A stretch of 64,000 bases of DNA from JAKAGZ01 sp963772675 (lineage in GTDB: Bacteria; Bacteroidota; Ignavibacteria; Ignavibacteriales; Ignavibacteriaceae). How positions within the stretch are numbered: the stretch's first letter is position 1; the number at the start of each line of letters is the position of its first letter. The DNA lies in NCBI GenBank assembly GCA_963772675.1, contig CAVYYF010000007.1, forward strand, positions 186,001 to 250,000, in the 5' to 3' direction. Below the pieces are notes generated by a model that saw only the letters and a list, made by a program, of their open reading frames with translations, ran no database searches and was not told the origin of the DNA. Below, piece by piece: positions 27,931-37,184 of the stretch. The translations under genes and the position numbers were made by a program.

Positions 27931-28275
27931 ATGCACGATCAAAAAAACGTTCATGAGGATATTACTCTTGAGAATCTTGATTCACAGTCATTTGCTGATA
28001 AAATTAACAGTAATGAAAACGCTGTAGTAATTGACGTTCGTACTCCTATGGAATATAATGAAGGACATTTATACGGTTCTTTGCTCATAAACATTAACGA
28101 CTCTTCATTCACTATCGAGATTGAAAAACTCGATAAATCAAAAGACTATTTCATCTATTGCAGAAGCGGAAACAGAAGCTGGCACGCAGGCAACTACATG
28201 CTCAAACGTGGATTTCAATCAGTCGCTCATTTAGAACCCGGAATTATCGGCTGGGATGGACCAATTGAAAAATAA
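27931..28275 (+). CDS. Single-domain rhodanese-like sulfurtransferase
   Basis: 114 residues forming one complete rhodanese domain: VIDVRTPMEYNEGHLYGS (CH2A-like start) and the active-site loop YCRSGNRSW with the catalytic Cys. It has no signal peptide, so it is cytoplasmic. It lies directly upstream of the MBL-rhodanese gene (45 bp), pointing to a role in persulfide or thiosulfate sulfur handling. Confidence 0.9.
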   Translation: MHDQKNVHEDITLENLDSQSFADKINSNENAVVIDVRTPMEYNEGHLYGSLLININDSSFTIEIEKLDKSKDYFIYCRSGNRSWHAGNYMLKRGFQSVAHLEPGIIGWDGPIEK

Positions 28276-28320
28276 CTAAGGCTATATTTATTATTTAATA
28301 TTATAAGCTGAACAGGGTAA

Positions 28321-29752
28321 ATGTTTTTCAAGCATATATATGAAAAGACTCTTGCACAGGCAAGCTACGTTATTGGATGCCAGGTAACACGCGAAGCTAT
28401 AGTTATTGACCCAAGAAGAGATATAGATGTTTACCTGGAAACTGCCGAAGATGAAAGTTTCAAAATTAAATATATAACTGAGACACACATACACGCTGAC
28501 TTTTTAAGCGGAAGCAGAGAACTTGCACAGGCAACCGAAGCAGAAATACTTCTGTCTAACGAAGGAGGAAACGATTGGCAATATGAGTTCACTCACACAG
28601 GACTTAAAGATTCCGATGAAATTACGATTGGGAATTTAAGATTAAAAGTACTCCATACACCAGGACACACGCCGGAACATATCTCTTTTTTGTTAACTGA
28701 TCTTCCCTCAAGCAAATCACCCGTAATGATTTTCACAGGTGATTTTGTTTTTGTAGGCGATGTAGGAAGACCTGATCTTCTCGAAAAAGCAGCAGGAATA
28801 AAAGGAACTCAAAGAGAAGCTGCACGACAGATGTTTCTATCGTTAAAAAAGTTTAAACAGTTACCAGATTATTTACAGGTTTGGCCCGCACACGGTGCAG
28901 GTTCCGCGTGTGGAAAAGCTTTAGGCGCTGTTCCAAGTTCTACAGTAGGTTACGAGAAAATTTCAAACTGGGCATTAAATTACAACAATGAAGAAGGATT
29001 TATTGAACGCCTGCTTGATGGTCAACCTGAACCGCCAAAATATTTTGGAACTATGAAAAGGATGAATAAAGAAGGAGCAAAAATTCTAAATTCCCTCCCA
29101 AAGGCTGAACATCTTAATAAAAATAAATTTATAAAACTCTATAATGATGGAGTTACAATAATTGACACAAGGCACAAAGATAAATTTTCAGAAAAACATA
29201 TAAGCAATACAATTCATATTCAGGATAATTCTTCTTTCCCTACCTGGGCCGGCTGGATTTTAAATTATTCGGAACCTTTTGTTTTAATATCGCGATAAAA
29301 ACCACATTGAACATTTAACCAGATGTTTGATAAGAGTTGGTCTGGATAATATCACCGGATACTTCAGTGAAACAGATGAATTAACAAATAAAGAAGTTCC
29401 CTTCGCATCCCTTCCAAAGCTGAGCGTTAATGAGTTAAATGATAATCCTGATAATTATAATATTCTTGACGTGAGAGGTTATTCTGAATATCGTGATGAA
29501 CACATTCCAAACAGCAAAAACATTCACGCCGGTACGCTGGTTGATAACCTTGATAAAATTCCTGCTAACAAATCTATCGTTGTTCAATGTGAATCTGGAG
29601 ATAGATCAGCCATAGCCGGCAGCCTTCTCCTGAAGAATGGATACAAAAATGTTTTTAACTTATATGAAGGCATAAATGGTTGGAAATCAATGGGATTTTT
29701 AATAGAAAAAGAACCAGTTGCTTCTTTAGATTTTGTTTCAAATAATAGATAA
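28321..29752 (+). pseudogene. MBL-fold persulfide-dioxygenase-like protein with two rhodanese domains, frameshifted
   Basis: Two reading frames (28321-29298 and 29327-29752) together give the usual ~476-residue MBL-rhodanese architecture. The first frame has the metallo-beta-lactamase metal site (ETHIHADFLSG, HTPGHTPEH, GDFVFVGDVGRPDL, VWPAHGAGSACG) and the start of a first rhodanese domain. At LISR the frame stops, but reading one base over from about 29296 continues as DKNHIEHLTRCLIRVGLDN straight into the second frame. That frame ends in a full rhodanese domain with QCESGDRSA. One single-base change near 29292-29298 restores the gene. The first rhodanese lacks the catalytic Cys, as is common in this family. 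Likely role: oxidation of protein- or low-molecular-weight persulfides. It may be functional if the frameshift is a sequence error. Confidence 0.85.
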
Positions 29753-29908
29753 ATTGGGTTATTCCTCCCAAGATTATCAAAAAAAATTATTCTCTCCTTC
29801 TTACTACCTTGATTAGGATAGTTTATGTATATAGAATTAAGCAGAGGAAATTATGTGCTTTAAGTAATATCATACTTTCCTGCTATATTTTTAACGAGAG
29901 AAAATAAA

Positions 29909-30748
29909 ATGAAACGTCAATTAATAAAGCATTCGTACTTACTAATATTGTTTATCTTAATATCAGGATGTGCAACGACAGTTTACCAAACCGACACAAA
30001 TTCATTTGCCCCACCTGCTTACAATATTGGAGATTTAACTAACTATGGTGAATGGGTTCAAATCAGTAAATTCGGACAAGTCTGGCGTCCTTATGTTGTT
30101 GAAGGCTGGATGCCTTATGAAAACGGACACTGGGCTTATTCGGAGGGTAACTGGACGTGGGTTTCTTATGAGCCTTTTGGCTGGATAGTTTATCATTACG
30201 GTAACTGGTATGATGATGTTTTATATGGCTGGGTTTGGGTTCCTTCAAATGATCCATGGTCGCCTGCGAGAGTAGTCTGGATTGATTATAATGATTATGT
30301 CGGATGGGCTCCACTTCCGCCAGCAGGTGTTACCTATGTTAATCCATGGGAAGTAAATGGTAATCGCTACTGGCACGTAGTTAAGCAAAAAGATTTTATG
30401 GAAGATAATGTCCATAATTACTTTGTTGATAAACCGACAAGAAGTGCAACAGTTACAAGAAACATCGGAAGGCAGGCGCCTACAAGAACAGCGATTGAAA
30501 CATCTTCCAGAAGAACAGTCACCGATTACAAAACTCGACCTCAAACTATAAAGCTGCCGAACAGAGAGATAAAGAGAATGAACCTGCCTCCACAGGAAAA
30601 TAAAAAGGTTGAGCAAAACACACAAAGAGTAAGAAAAGACGTACTTGTCCCTCGCGATCAGTTCCGTAAACAAGAAAACGCTAGGAATCAACAACAGCAA
30701 AAAGAAAGAAAGCAGGAACCGAAAAAAGAAGATCAGCGGAAAAGATGA
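29909..30748 (+). CDS. DUF6600-type lipoprotein
   Basis: 279 residues. The N-terminal lipoprotein signal has lipobox LISGC (Cys near residue 22). Residues about 40-150 are Trp/Tyr-rich repeats (GEWVQISKFGQVWRPY, NWTWVSYEPFGWIVYHYG, YGWVWVPSNDPWSPA, GWAPLPP) characteristic of DUF6600. The last ~100 residues are basic, low-complexity and Gln/Lys/Arg-rich, likely disordered. Expected at the periplasmic face of a membrane. Function unknown; it lies apart from its neighbours with its own 5' region. Confidence 0.88.
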   Translation: MKRQLIKHSYLLILFILISGCATTVYQTDTNSFAPPAYNIGDLTNYGEWVQISKFGQVWRPYVVEGWMPYENGHWAYSEGNWTWVSYEPFGWIVYHYGNWYDDVLYGWVWVPSNDPWSPARVVWIDYNDYVGWAPLPPAGVTYVNPWEVNGNRYWHVVKQKDFMEDNVHNYFVDKPTRSATVTRNIGRQAPTRTAIETSSRRTVTDYKTRPQTIKLPNREIKRMNLPPQENKKVEQNTQRVRKDVLVPRDQFRKQENARNQQQQKERKQEPKKEDQRKR

Positions 30749-30838
30749 AATATATTTTTAGTATCAGTACTCTATAGTGCTTTGATGACCTGTTAAGTAC
30801 TTCTGATTCATCCAGGCCCTGGCAAATATACTTTCTCG

Positions 30839-31285
30839 TTAATAATAATATGCCCCCTCTATATATGTGTGAACCATATGTTTTTGCACTTCAAAGTCTA
30901 TCTCCTGACCTGAATTATGATTATCTAAATAATTTTCCAGTTCAATAAAAAACCATTGCTTGGACAGTTTATTTTCAATTGCAAAAGTCATCAGCCAGTC
31001 AATTTGATACACACTTAGTATATTATTTGTAAAAGCTAATTTAATTCCATCCTTTAAGAACAACTCGGCAATATCAGTGCAGGAAAACTGCGGTATTTCC
31101 GCTTTTATATATTTATTATTCACAAAATCATTTATAGCTGCATCAATAAAGGCATGATTAAAACCAAGTAAATCACCGATTTTTTTTAGTGAGCTTCTTT
31201 CATCTTGTGTTATTTGTTTCTCCCTGCCGGCCAGTATCAAAAGACCCCTGAAGTAATTGCTCGTGTCTAAAGGATTGATAGTCAT
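30839..31285 (-). CDS. TerB-like small protein
   Basis: 148 residues from the ATG at 31285, preferred to the ATG at 31297 because GGAG sits 6 bp before it. All-helical, with a segment ILAGREKQITQDERSSLKKI near residue 20 that resembles the start of TerB/DjlA-type helical domains ('it-x-x-E'). There is no signal peptide or membrane helix. The assignment to the TerB superfamily is tentative. It is monocistronic and divergent from the next small gene. Confidence 0.6.
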   Translation of the reverse strand: MTINPLDTSNYFRGLLILAGREKQITQDERSSLKKIGDLLGFNHAFIDAAINDFVNNKYIKAEIPQFSCTDIAELFLKDGIKLAFTNNILSVYQIDWLMTFAIENKLSKQWFFIELENYLDNHNSGQEIDFEVQKHMVHTYIEGAYYY

Positions 31286-31628
31286 AGTACGCTCCATATT
31301 TTGAATTAGGGGAAAAGATTTATATTCAAAAAAAATAGTAGAGCTACAAGACCATAGACTGCCTGTCCGAATATATATTTTAGGAATGCTGCATTAAGTA
31401 AACTTTTTTACAAAGCAAACATTTATTTAGTTCCCTTAAAAATAGTAGGGAAATTTTGCCCCTATGAACTATTATAATTGCTTTCAGTATCAAACAAAGT
31501 AGCAGACAAGGATTTTAGTGCGGCAGATTCATTACAACTATCCAGCCCAGAACTGGAACAAAATATATAATGTTATTATACCTTTTTTGATTATTTTAGT
31601 AGCAACTGATTTAACAGAGTGAGGTATT
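31286..31628. other. Divergent intergenic region
   Basis: 343 bp between two divergently transcribed small genes, expected to hold both promoters. AT-rich; an imperfect hairpin around 31430-31455 (TTCCCTTA...TAGTAGGGAA) is the only structure seen. No further gene or RNA is supported. Confidence 0.4.
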
Positions 31629-31892
31629 ATGCGCACAATTTACTTGAGGAAAGAAGATAAATATGGTATTAGAAAAGTACTGCTCGATATGCCATACCTG
31701 TCATCTCACGGAATGATCAGGTTTCCCAAATATAAGTTTGAAGAAGGACTATATTTGCTTAACAAAACAGAGAAAGCAAAGGATATTGAAAAATATAATT
31801 TGACAAAGGATAAAATTAAAAAGGAAGACAATAATTTTTATTACTTCAAATTCCCATTTAAAGCTGATGAAGTCGAGGAATATGCAAACTGA
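31629..31892 (+). CDS. Small basic protein of unknown function
   Basis: 87 residues, Lys/Glu/Tyr-rich, starting MRTIYLRKEDKYGIRKVLL, with a GAGG 5 bp before the ATG. No membrane segment, Cys or recognised motif. The ribosome-binding site and the shared terminator directly downstream (31897-31930) support a real gene. I do not recognise the family. Confidence 0.6.
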   Translation: MRTIYLRKEDKYGIRKVLLDMPYLSSHGMIRFPKYKFEEGLYLLNKTEKAKDIEKYNLTKDKIKKEDNNFYYFKFPFKADEVEEYAN

Positions 31893-31896
31893 AAAT

Positions 31897-31930
31897 TAAA
31901 GTCTCTCACGTTGATAAATGAGAGACTTTA
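31897..31930. terminator. Bidirectional terminator between convergent genes
   Basis: A perfect stem TAAAGTCTCTCA/TGAGAGACTTTA with a 10-nt loop, A-rich before and T-rich after. It sits 5 bp after one stop and 10 bp before the other, serving both the small gene at 31629 and the RRM gene. Confidence 0.85.
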
Positions 31931-31940
31931 TAATTTTAAA

Positions 31941-32282
31941 TTACCAGCCTCTTCTTCCGCCGCCGCCGCCGCTGCCACCTCGACCGCCGCCTCTGAAGTT
32001 TCCACCTCTTCCGCCGCCGCCGCCTGATCTGCGGTTATCATTTTTAGGACGGGCTTCATTAACCACTAATTTCTTACCTTTAACTTCTTTTGTATTAAGC
32101 TCTGTCATTGCTTTTTGGGCTTCGCTTTGACCGGGCATTTCAACGAAACCGAATCCTTTTGATTCTCCCGAGAACAAATCGCGAATTACCTTTACGCTTT
32201 TAATTTGTCCAAATTCGGAGAATAAACCTTGTAAATCATCATCGGTTACATCCTTTGATAAGTTACCAACAAAAATGTTCAT
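31941..32282 (-). CDS. RNA-binding protein with one RRM and a Gly/Arg-rich tail
   Basis: 113 residues. One RNA recognition motif with RNP2 (IFVGNL, residues 3-8) and RNP1 (KGFGFVEM, about 42-49), followed by an RGG-like glycine/arginine tail (about 83-113). This is the bacterial 'Rbp' type found in Bacteroidota and cyanobacteria, thought to act in RNA folding, stability or cold response. The tail is encoded by repetitive CCGCC/GGCGG triplets, which makes the 31950-32035 stretch a GC island in AT-rich DNA. Monocistronic, with its own promoter-like sequence at 32358-32388. Confidence 0.95.
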   Translation of the reverse strand: MNIFVGNLSKDVTDDDLQGLFSEFGQIKSVKVIRDLFSGESKGFGFVEMPGQSEAQKAMTELNTKEVKGKKLVVNEARPKNDNRRSGGGGGRGGNFRGGGRGGSGGGGGRRGW

Positions 32283-32357
32283 ACATCTTTCCTTTAATAA
32301 ATATTATAAAATTCAGAATACTTTATGGAGTGAGCCTATGAAGTAAACTGGGGTTAT

Positions 32358-32388
32358 TAAATATACACTAAATTTTTACACAAACAAA
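32358..32388 (-). promoter_or_regulatory. Promoter-like sequence of the RRM gene
   Basis: On the minus strand TTTG (32385-32388), 19 bp, then TATATTTA (32358-32365), near the TAnnTTTG consensus. It is 76 bp before the start codon. It lies within an ~87-bp stretch (32311-32397) that has a diverged second copy at 38579-38665. Confidence 0.45.
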
Positions 32389-32476
32389 CAGTAAAATGCT
32401 ACTTTTTAACCAAAAAAACCCGGCGATTTTAAGCCGACAAAACTTATATTTTTAACATATTTGCAGCCATACATTA

Positions 32477-33187
32477 TTAAACTTGATCTGTTAAGGTTTT
32501 CTCTTTCCACCTCGATAAATTTACACCCTTGATTAAGAGCCACAGCATTATTGAAATTTCACCTAAAATCCAGAATGGAAATGCAAATAGCCTTACAGTT
32601 GCCTGGTAGTCGGGAAGAAGCAGTGTAGTAAAAGAATGAATGATGTAAGCTATGCCGTTAAGAATTAAAAATATCCCCAATATACGGGGAATGAACACCG
32701 ACTTATAAACCAATAGACCAAATGGTAAAAGCCAAAGCCCCCAGAATGTTTCTAATACAATTGATCCGTAGGCACTAATTTTAAAAAATAGCATTGCCAA
32801 ATCTTGTCTCTGAACAAGTTCGAATGTTTTCAACACTTCTCCTTTTATAATCATAAGCGAAGCGATATTGAGTGCCTCCATAAAAAAGGCTGCAGGAATT
32901 TGCACAATCACTAAAACAACCAAAAGCTTAGCCTGACGTTCGTTTACCTGTTTGAACAATCTATATAAAACAAGTGCTACAAACACCCAAAGGGTGGCGC
33001 TGATAATATCATTAATTATACCTGTTCGGAATAAAAACTCATTGGCAAGTATCTTCCTGGCAGTGGCAGCAGCATCACCCGGTATAATAGTTTGCGATGG
33101 AATATAAAACACGCCGTAAATGCCGGTTATTACCCAAATAAGATATAATAAGCCTGCTAGTTTTGCGGTTCTTTTGAGTGAATTCAT
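32477..33187 (-). CDS. DUF4386 family integral membrane protein
   Basis: 236 residues from the ATG at 33187 (MNSLKRTAKLAGLLYL), which fits the family start better than the ATG at 33217. It has six hydrophobic segments. The N-terminal R-x-AGL-x-YL motif and a terminal PFWILGEISIMLWLLIKG are typical of DUF4386. Inner-membrane protein of unknown function, often found in accessory regions of Bacteroidota and Firmicutes. The next gene upstream on the same strand starts 738 bp away and is separated by 45 bp from this ORF. Confidence 0.88.
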   Translation of the reverse strand: MNSLKRTAKLAGLLYLIWVITGIYGVFYIPSQTIIPGDAAATARKILANEFLFRTGIINDIISATLWVFVALVLYRLFKQVNERQAKLLVVLVIVQIPAAFFMEALNIASLMIIKGEVLKTFELVQRQDLAMLFFKISAYGSIVLETFWGLWLLPFGLLVYKSVFIPRILGIFLILNGIAYIIHSFTTLLLPDYQATVRLFAFPFWILGEISIMLWLLIKGVNLSRWKEKTLTDQV

Positions 33188-33262
33188 TTGATTATTCCAT
33201 TTTGTTTTGAGAAGCAATCGGACCCACCAACGTAGTTATTAAATAAAATATTACCGTAACAA

Positions 33263-33925
33263 TTATTTACTCGTTAGAGAAGTTTCAGTCCCAAATAGAT
33301 CGTATGGCTTTTTATTAAAATTATTATTGAATAAAGAAACGGTAAGGAAAATATAAGCGATAAAACCCAACACAATAACCAATTGAAGCCCTGATGTTCT
33401 TTGAATATCCTGTTTTGATTTTATATCACAAACTTCGCCGGGACAGTATTGCGCTTTTTCTTTGTAAAAAATCGAATAAAACTTACACCCCAGGCAAATG
33501 CCAAAGGCAGTTTCAAAGAATAAGAATATCAGGCAGATAAAACAGATAAGGCCTGTTATCGGGCTGTATGCATTGACTATCACCAGATGAATAAAAATTG
33601 TAGTTGCCAGTACCACACCAATTATCCAGGCAAACTTTTTTTGTTTAGCTCCAACATATTCCGGAACCTGGTTTCTAACTATCAACCGGCCGATTATTAA
33701 TGAAGGAGAAAATTTGGGATTAATGAAAACCCGTATTAATATGTCCGTAAGGAATATTGTTGAAGCATACTTGAGCAATAAAAAATCTCCCTGGAATATT
33801 ACTTTGAGTATCGAGATAAACATCATTAAAAACAGTAACCCTGCAGCAGCTCTTATTTCCCTTTCGTTTAATACTGGTATATTATATCCCTCAACTGTCT
33901 CTCCGAAATTTATTAATTTATTCAT
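33263..33925 (-). CDS. DUF4395-like membrane protein
   Basis: 220 residues with about five membrane helices. N-terminal NEREIRAAAGLLFLM, central PKFSPS and GICLGCKFY motifs match the DUF4395 pattern. A second Cys pair (YCPGEVCD, about 172-178) follows the last conserved helix and could bind metal or form a disulfide. The function is unknown. Same strand as the DUF4386 gene, with a 75-bp gap. Confidence 0.75.
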   Translation of the reverse strand: MNKLINFGETVEGYNIPVLNEREIRAAAGLLFLMMFISILKVIFQGDFLLLKYASTIFLTDILIRVFINPKFSPSLIIGRLIVRNQVPEYVGAKQKKFAWIIGVVLATTIFIHLVIVNAYSPITGLICFICLIFLFFETAFGICLGCKFYSIFYKEKAQYCPGEVCDIKSKQDIQRTSGLQLVIVLGFIAYIFLTVSLFNNNFNKKPYDLFGTETSLTSK

Positions 33926-34176
33926 TTTGAGTTTACTCCTGTTAGAAATAATAGTCGGTTGATTTAACTGCGGTAAGATTATGGAAATAGCAAAAGAAGA
34001 TAAATAGTATGTCTACATACAACAGGCTATGGTAATCAAACAACGTTGTTAAGTCTATCGAATTTCCTGTGTTAACATTCAAGAAGTAATTATATTGCAA
34101 AGAGAAGAAGATAATTTTATGATATATTCTAATTAAATGACAGAATGCTAATGACAAAGTTAATTCTGCTTATGAG

Positions 34177-34285
34177 CCCTTCTCTTTTAAGAGAAGGGTT
34201 GGGTTGAGTTCGCTTTTTATTGAATCCTTTGAACTCTCTCTGCCAAAGGCATCCCTTTGGGATAATCTCTCTCTTAAAAAGAGAG
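34177..34285. repeat. Cluster of perfect hairpins between divergent genes
   Basis: Three inverted repeats. CCCTTCTCTT-TT-AAGAGAAGGG (34177-34198) is perfect. CCAAAGGCATCCCTTTGG (34243-34260) follows, then CTCTCTT-AAA-AAGAGAG (34269-34285). The segment occupies part of the 410-bp gap 33926-34335 ahead of the LytS-type kinase. The middle palindrome resembles 24127-24155. Such clusters look like dispersed REP/MITE-type repeats rather than a terminator, since no gene ends here. Nothing else is recognised in the gap. Confidence 0.55.
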
Positions 34286-34335
34286 TGACTTATTATCATT
34301 AATGTCTATACATTTTTAATTCAATCACAGCAAAG

Positions 34336-35373
34336 ATGAAGAAACCAATCAAAATAAAGCACATCAAATTTTATTTATGGGTTGGAGTTGGCTATTATAT
34401 ATTGGCGCTCATAATAAACCTGGGCCAACACCCGGGCCCGTTTATGCTGTGGGTTATAAATGAAATATGGAAAGCATCTTATGTTCTTGTCGTTATTTAT
34501 TTTTTCTTCGAGTTCACAATTCCTCATCTCAGCAGGAAAAAAATCTTCAGGTCAATTGTTCTTATAGCAGGACAATTTGCTTTGTTTTCTTTTCTTCTCT
34601 ATTTCTGGCTGCTTCTTGGAACTGCACTACATATTTATACTGATTTTATACATTACTCCACCTGCTCAAATGGAGTGGAGGATCAGATTGGATCGAGTAT
34701 TTTTGCAATATTTATATTCGGAATTTCGAGGCATATCTATAATCACATTAAGCTAAAACAGTCTGCACAGCAATTACGAATTGAGAAACAGGAAGCTGAA
34801 CTTAACTATCTCAAGTCGCAGACGAATCCGCATTTTTTGTTTAACACTTTAAACAATATTTATTCATTGGCGCGTGACAAGTCCGACCTGGCGCCGGAAT
34901 CGATTATGCGACTGTCGAAAATTCTGCGCTTTATGCTGTACGAAACCGGCGGAGAATATATTGCTATTGAGAATGAACTAAAAATTATCGATGATTATAT
35001 TGCACTTGAAAAATTACGCTACGACGAATCTTTGCACATTAATTTTAATTATGACGTTGAAGATATGAAGCAGGCAATTCCACCGCTTCTATTGGTTCCT
35101 TTGGTCGAAAATGCATTCAAGCACGGCGCTTCCGAAACAAGAAGCCTCCCTTTCGTTGATATTCATCTTTCGGTTAAGAACAGGCAGCTGGCTCTCTATG
35201 TAAAAAATTCTTCCGAAGGAACTCGCGAAGGAGAGAAGGTAAAAGAAAACATCGGACTTTCTAACTTAAGACGGCAGCTCGAATTGCTCTACACTGATTA
35301 TGATCTTTCTGTTCAGCAGGGCGAATCCGAGTTTACGGCTACTTTAAAAATTAATCTTGCGAGTCATGTCTAA
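34336..35373 (+). CDS. LytS-family membrane sensor histidine kinase
   Basis: 345 residues. Four transmembrane helices (about 10-140) are followed by a coiled linker, then the His_kinase domain with SQTNPHFLFNTLNNIYSL (phospho-His in NPHFLFN, about 172) and a HATPase with PLVENAFKHGA and NIGLSNLRRQLELLY. This is the LytS/YehU class. It overlaps the LytTR regulator gene by 8 bp, a typical translationally coupled two-component system. Confidence 0.95.
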   Translation: MKKPIKIKHIKFYLWVGVGYYILALIINLGQHPGPFMLWVINEIWKASYVLVVIYFFFEFTIPHLSRKKIFRSIVLIAGQFALFSFLLYFWLLLGTALHIYTDFIHYSTCSNGVEDQIGSSIFAIFIFGISRHIYNHIKLKQSAQQLRIEKQEAELNYLKSQTNPHFLFNTLNNIYSLARDKSDLAPESIMRLSKILRFMLYETGGEYIAIENELKIIDDYIALEKLRYDESLHINFNYDVEDMKQAIPPLLLVPLVENAFKHGASETRSLPFVDIHLSVKNRQLALYVKNSSEGTREGEKVKENIGLSNLRRQLELLYTDYDLSVQQGESEFTATLKINLASHV

Positions 35374-36040
35374 AATAAAATGTATTATAATAGAAGATGA
35401 GCCGTTAGCCGTAAAAGTTTTATCGGATTATATTACCCAGGTGCCGTTCCTGGAATTACAAAAGACATTTAAGGACGCAATTCTCGCGACAGAATACCTG
35501 CGTGATAATAATACCGATCTTATTTTTTTAGACATTCATTTGCCAAAATTAAAAGGTATGGCTTTTCTAAAAACGCTTTCCGATCCGCCAGCTGTTATTG
35601 TTACAACCGCTTATCACCAGTATGCAGTGGAAGGATTTGAATTAAACGTTACGGACTATTTACTAAAGCCGATTGAATTTGAACGATTTTTAGTGGCAGT
35701 AAACAAAGTTAAAACGACCCAGGGAGAAATACAGGAATCAAAAGATTATATATTTGTGAACGTACAGAATAAGAAAGTGAAAATTATATTCTCTGATATC
35801 CTTTATATAGAAAGCCAGAGGGAATACGTAAAAATTGTTACAGCAAAAAAAGCATACCTCTCAAAAATTAGCACCAATAAAATTGAGTCGCTTTTGCCAC
35901 CTGATAAATTTAAACGAATCCACAGGTCTTTTATTATTTCAATGGATAAGATTGAATCTTACTCGGCTGATACTGTTGAGGTTAACGGTGTGTCGCTTCC
36001 TGTCGGAAGGGCGTATAAATTTGATTTAGATAACCTGTAG
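35366..36040 (+). CDS. LytTR-family response regulator
   Basis: 224 residues from the ATG at 35366 (MSKIKCIIIEDEP), preferred to 35357 because it directly opens the receiver. The receiver has phospho-Asp in FLDIHLP, TTAYH and LLKPIEF. The LytTR DNA-binding domain (about 130-224) has LYIESQREYVKI, FKRIHRSFIIS and VNGVSLPVGRAYK. It is the partner of the overlapping LytS-type kinase. The last ~45 codons recur as decayed copies at 37185-37321 and 38664-38765. Confidence 0.95.
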   Translation: MSKIKCIIIEDEPLAVKVLSDYITQVPFLELQKTFKDAILATEYLRDNNTDLIFLDIHLPKLKGMAFLKTLSDPPAVIVTTAYHQYAVEGFELNVTDYLLKPIEFERFLVAVNKVKTTQGEIQESKDYIFVNVQNKKVKIIFSDILYIESQREYVKIVTAKKAYLSKISTNKIESLLPPDKFKRIHRSFIISMDKIESYSADTVEVNGVSLPVGRAYKFDLDNL

Positions 36041-36079
36041 ATTACTTTAGACCCAACATAAGATTTGAAGAGCAAAAAT

Positions 36080-36916
36080 TTAACGTTTAATACCCCCGGC
36101 AACAAGCAATTCACAGGAAGCATTAAACCCGTCTTCGGTTTCAAAATCTTTCAGCGCACCGGCTACTTCATTCCACGCCGCTGTTTTAACTTCTTCACTG
36201 CAATCGCTAACAACTGCACGGTATGCACCTGCGGCTTCCTGCAGCATTTCCATAGCCTGTACTGCGGACGACAACTTTAAAGAAAGAGGAAAAATATTCT
36301 TCTTCGGATTCTCAAATCCGCTTTCCGCCAATAAATTTTCAACAACACCCGGAGCGCTAAGAGAAAAGATACCCGGCTCACCATTCGATGGAGGTTTTTT
36401 CCCCGCATGTTTTAATAAAATTTGCATGGGCTTTGCCATAAAAACATTGGCTGCCGGAGTTGTAAAAACAGTAAATGCAACCTTCCCTCCCGGTTTAAGC
36501 GCATTCCCCACAGAGGTAAGCGCCTGTTTTGGATTTACAAAAAGCATAAGGGCAATACTGCAAATTGCAGCATCAAAGCTTTCCTCAGGAACTTTAAGTT
36601 TTTCTGCAGGAGAGTTGATAGTAGAAATATTATTAAGCTGTTCGGTATTAGCCTTATCCACTACATACTGAAGCATAGTTTCCGAAATATCACTTGCAAC
36701 TACTTGCCCGTCAGGAACAACACGCCTGGCAGCTTTTAATGTCTGGCTTCCGGCGCCGCAGGCAAGATCGAGAACCTTTGCGCCGGGATCAACACCCGCC
36801 ATATCGAGCATAGCCTCTGTTGCAGGCCTGGTCAGTTCTTCAAAAACCGGTTCCCATTTTGCCCAGCCGGGGGCAGCTTTTTCCCATTGTTTACGAACTC
36901 CCGTTATCTCTTCCAT
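36080..36916 (-). CDS. Class I SAM-dependent methyltransferase
   Basis: 278 residues. SAM motif I is VLDLACGAGSQT (about 47-58), motif II acidic VASDIS, a post-I region FDAAICSIALMLF, and LKPGGKVAFTVF (motif III). The arrangement is that of the UbiE/COQ5-like methyltransferase group, typical of small-molecule methyltransferases, but the substrate cannot be told. It is convergent with the LytTR gene (39 bp between stops) and is the first gene of an accessory stretch of mostly minus-strand genes. Confidence 0.9.
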   Translation of the reverse strand: MEEITGVRKQWEKAAPGWAKWEPVFEELTRPATEAMLDMAGVDPGAKVLDLACGAGSQTLKAARRVVPDGQVVASDISETMLQYVVDKANTEQLNNISTINSPAEKLKVPEESFDAAICSIALMLFVNPKQALTSVGNALKPGGKVAFTVFTTPAANVFMAKPMQILLKHAGKKPPSNGEPGIFSLSAPGVVENLLAESGFENPKKNIFPLSLKLSSAVQAMEMLQEAAGAYRAVVSDCSEEVKTAAWNEVAGALKDFETEDGFNASCELLVAGGIKR

Positions 36917-37184
36917 CGTAACCTCTCTATTTTTATCAAATAGTTAATTATTCAGAAATTTTGTTTCTAAGTTCCAGGTTTCCGGGAGCTTTTCCTGTAT
37001 GGATTTCCGAAAGAATAGTGGAAGAACACCTGAGAAAAGTTGTTGTTTTTTTGATTCGAATTCCTTGCTACCTTTTATAAATATAAACCAGAAGTACTTT
37101 TATGTCAAGAGTTGATGCGGGGATATACCGGTCCGACCAAATTTATTTACTTATGGTTAAATTGGTATAACTTGCGAAGTTGAA

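Noticed and set aside
31950..32035. GC-rich CCGCC repeats as a CRISPR or simple-repeat locus
   Set aside because: They encode the RGG-like tail of the RRM protein; no spacer-repeat structure is present.
31945..32040. Plus-strand proline-rich ORF opposite the RRM gene
   Set aside because: It is the antisense of the Gly/Arg-rich RRM tail; the RNP motifs on the minus strand show which strand codes.
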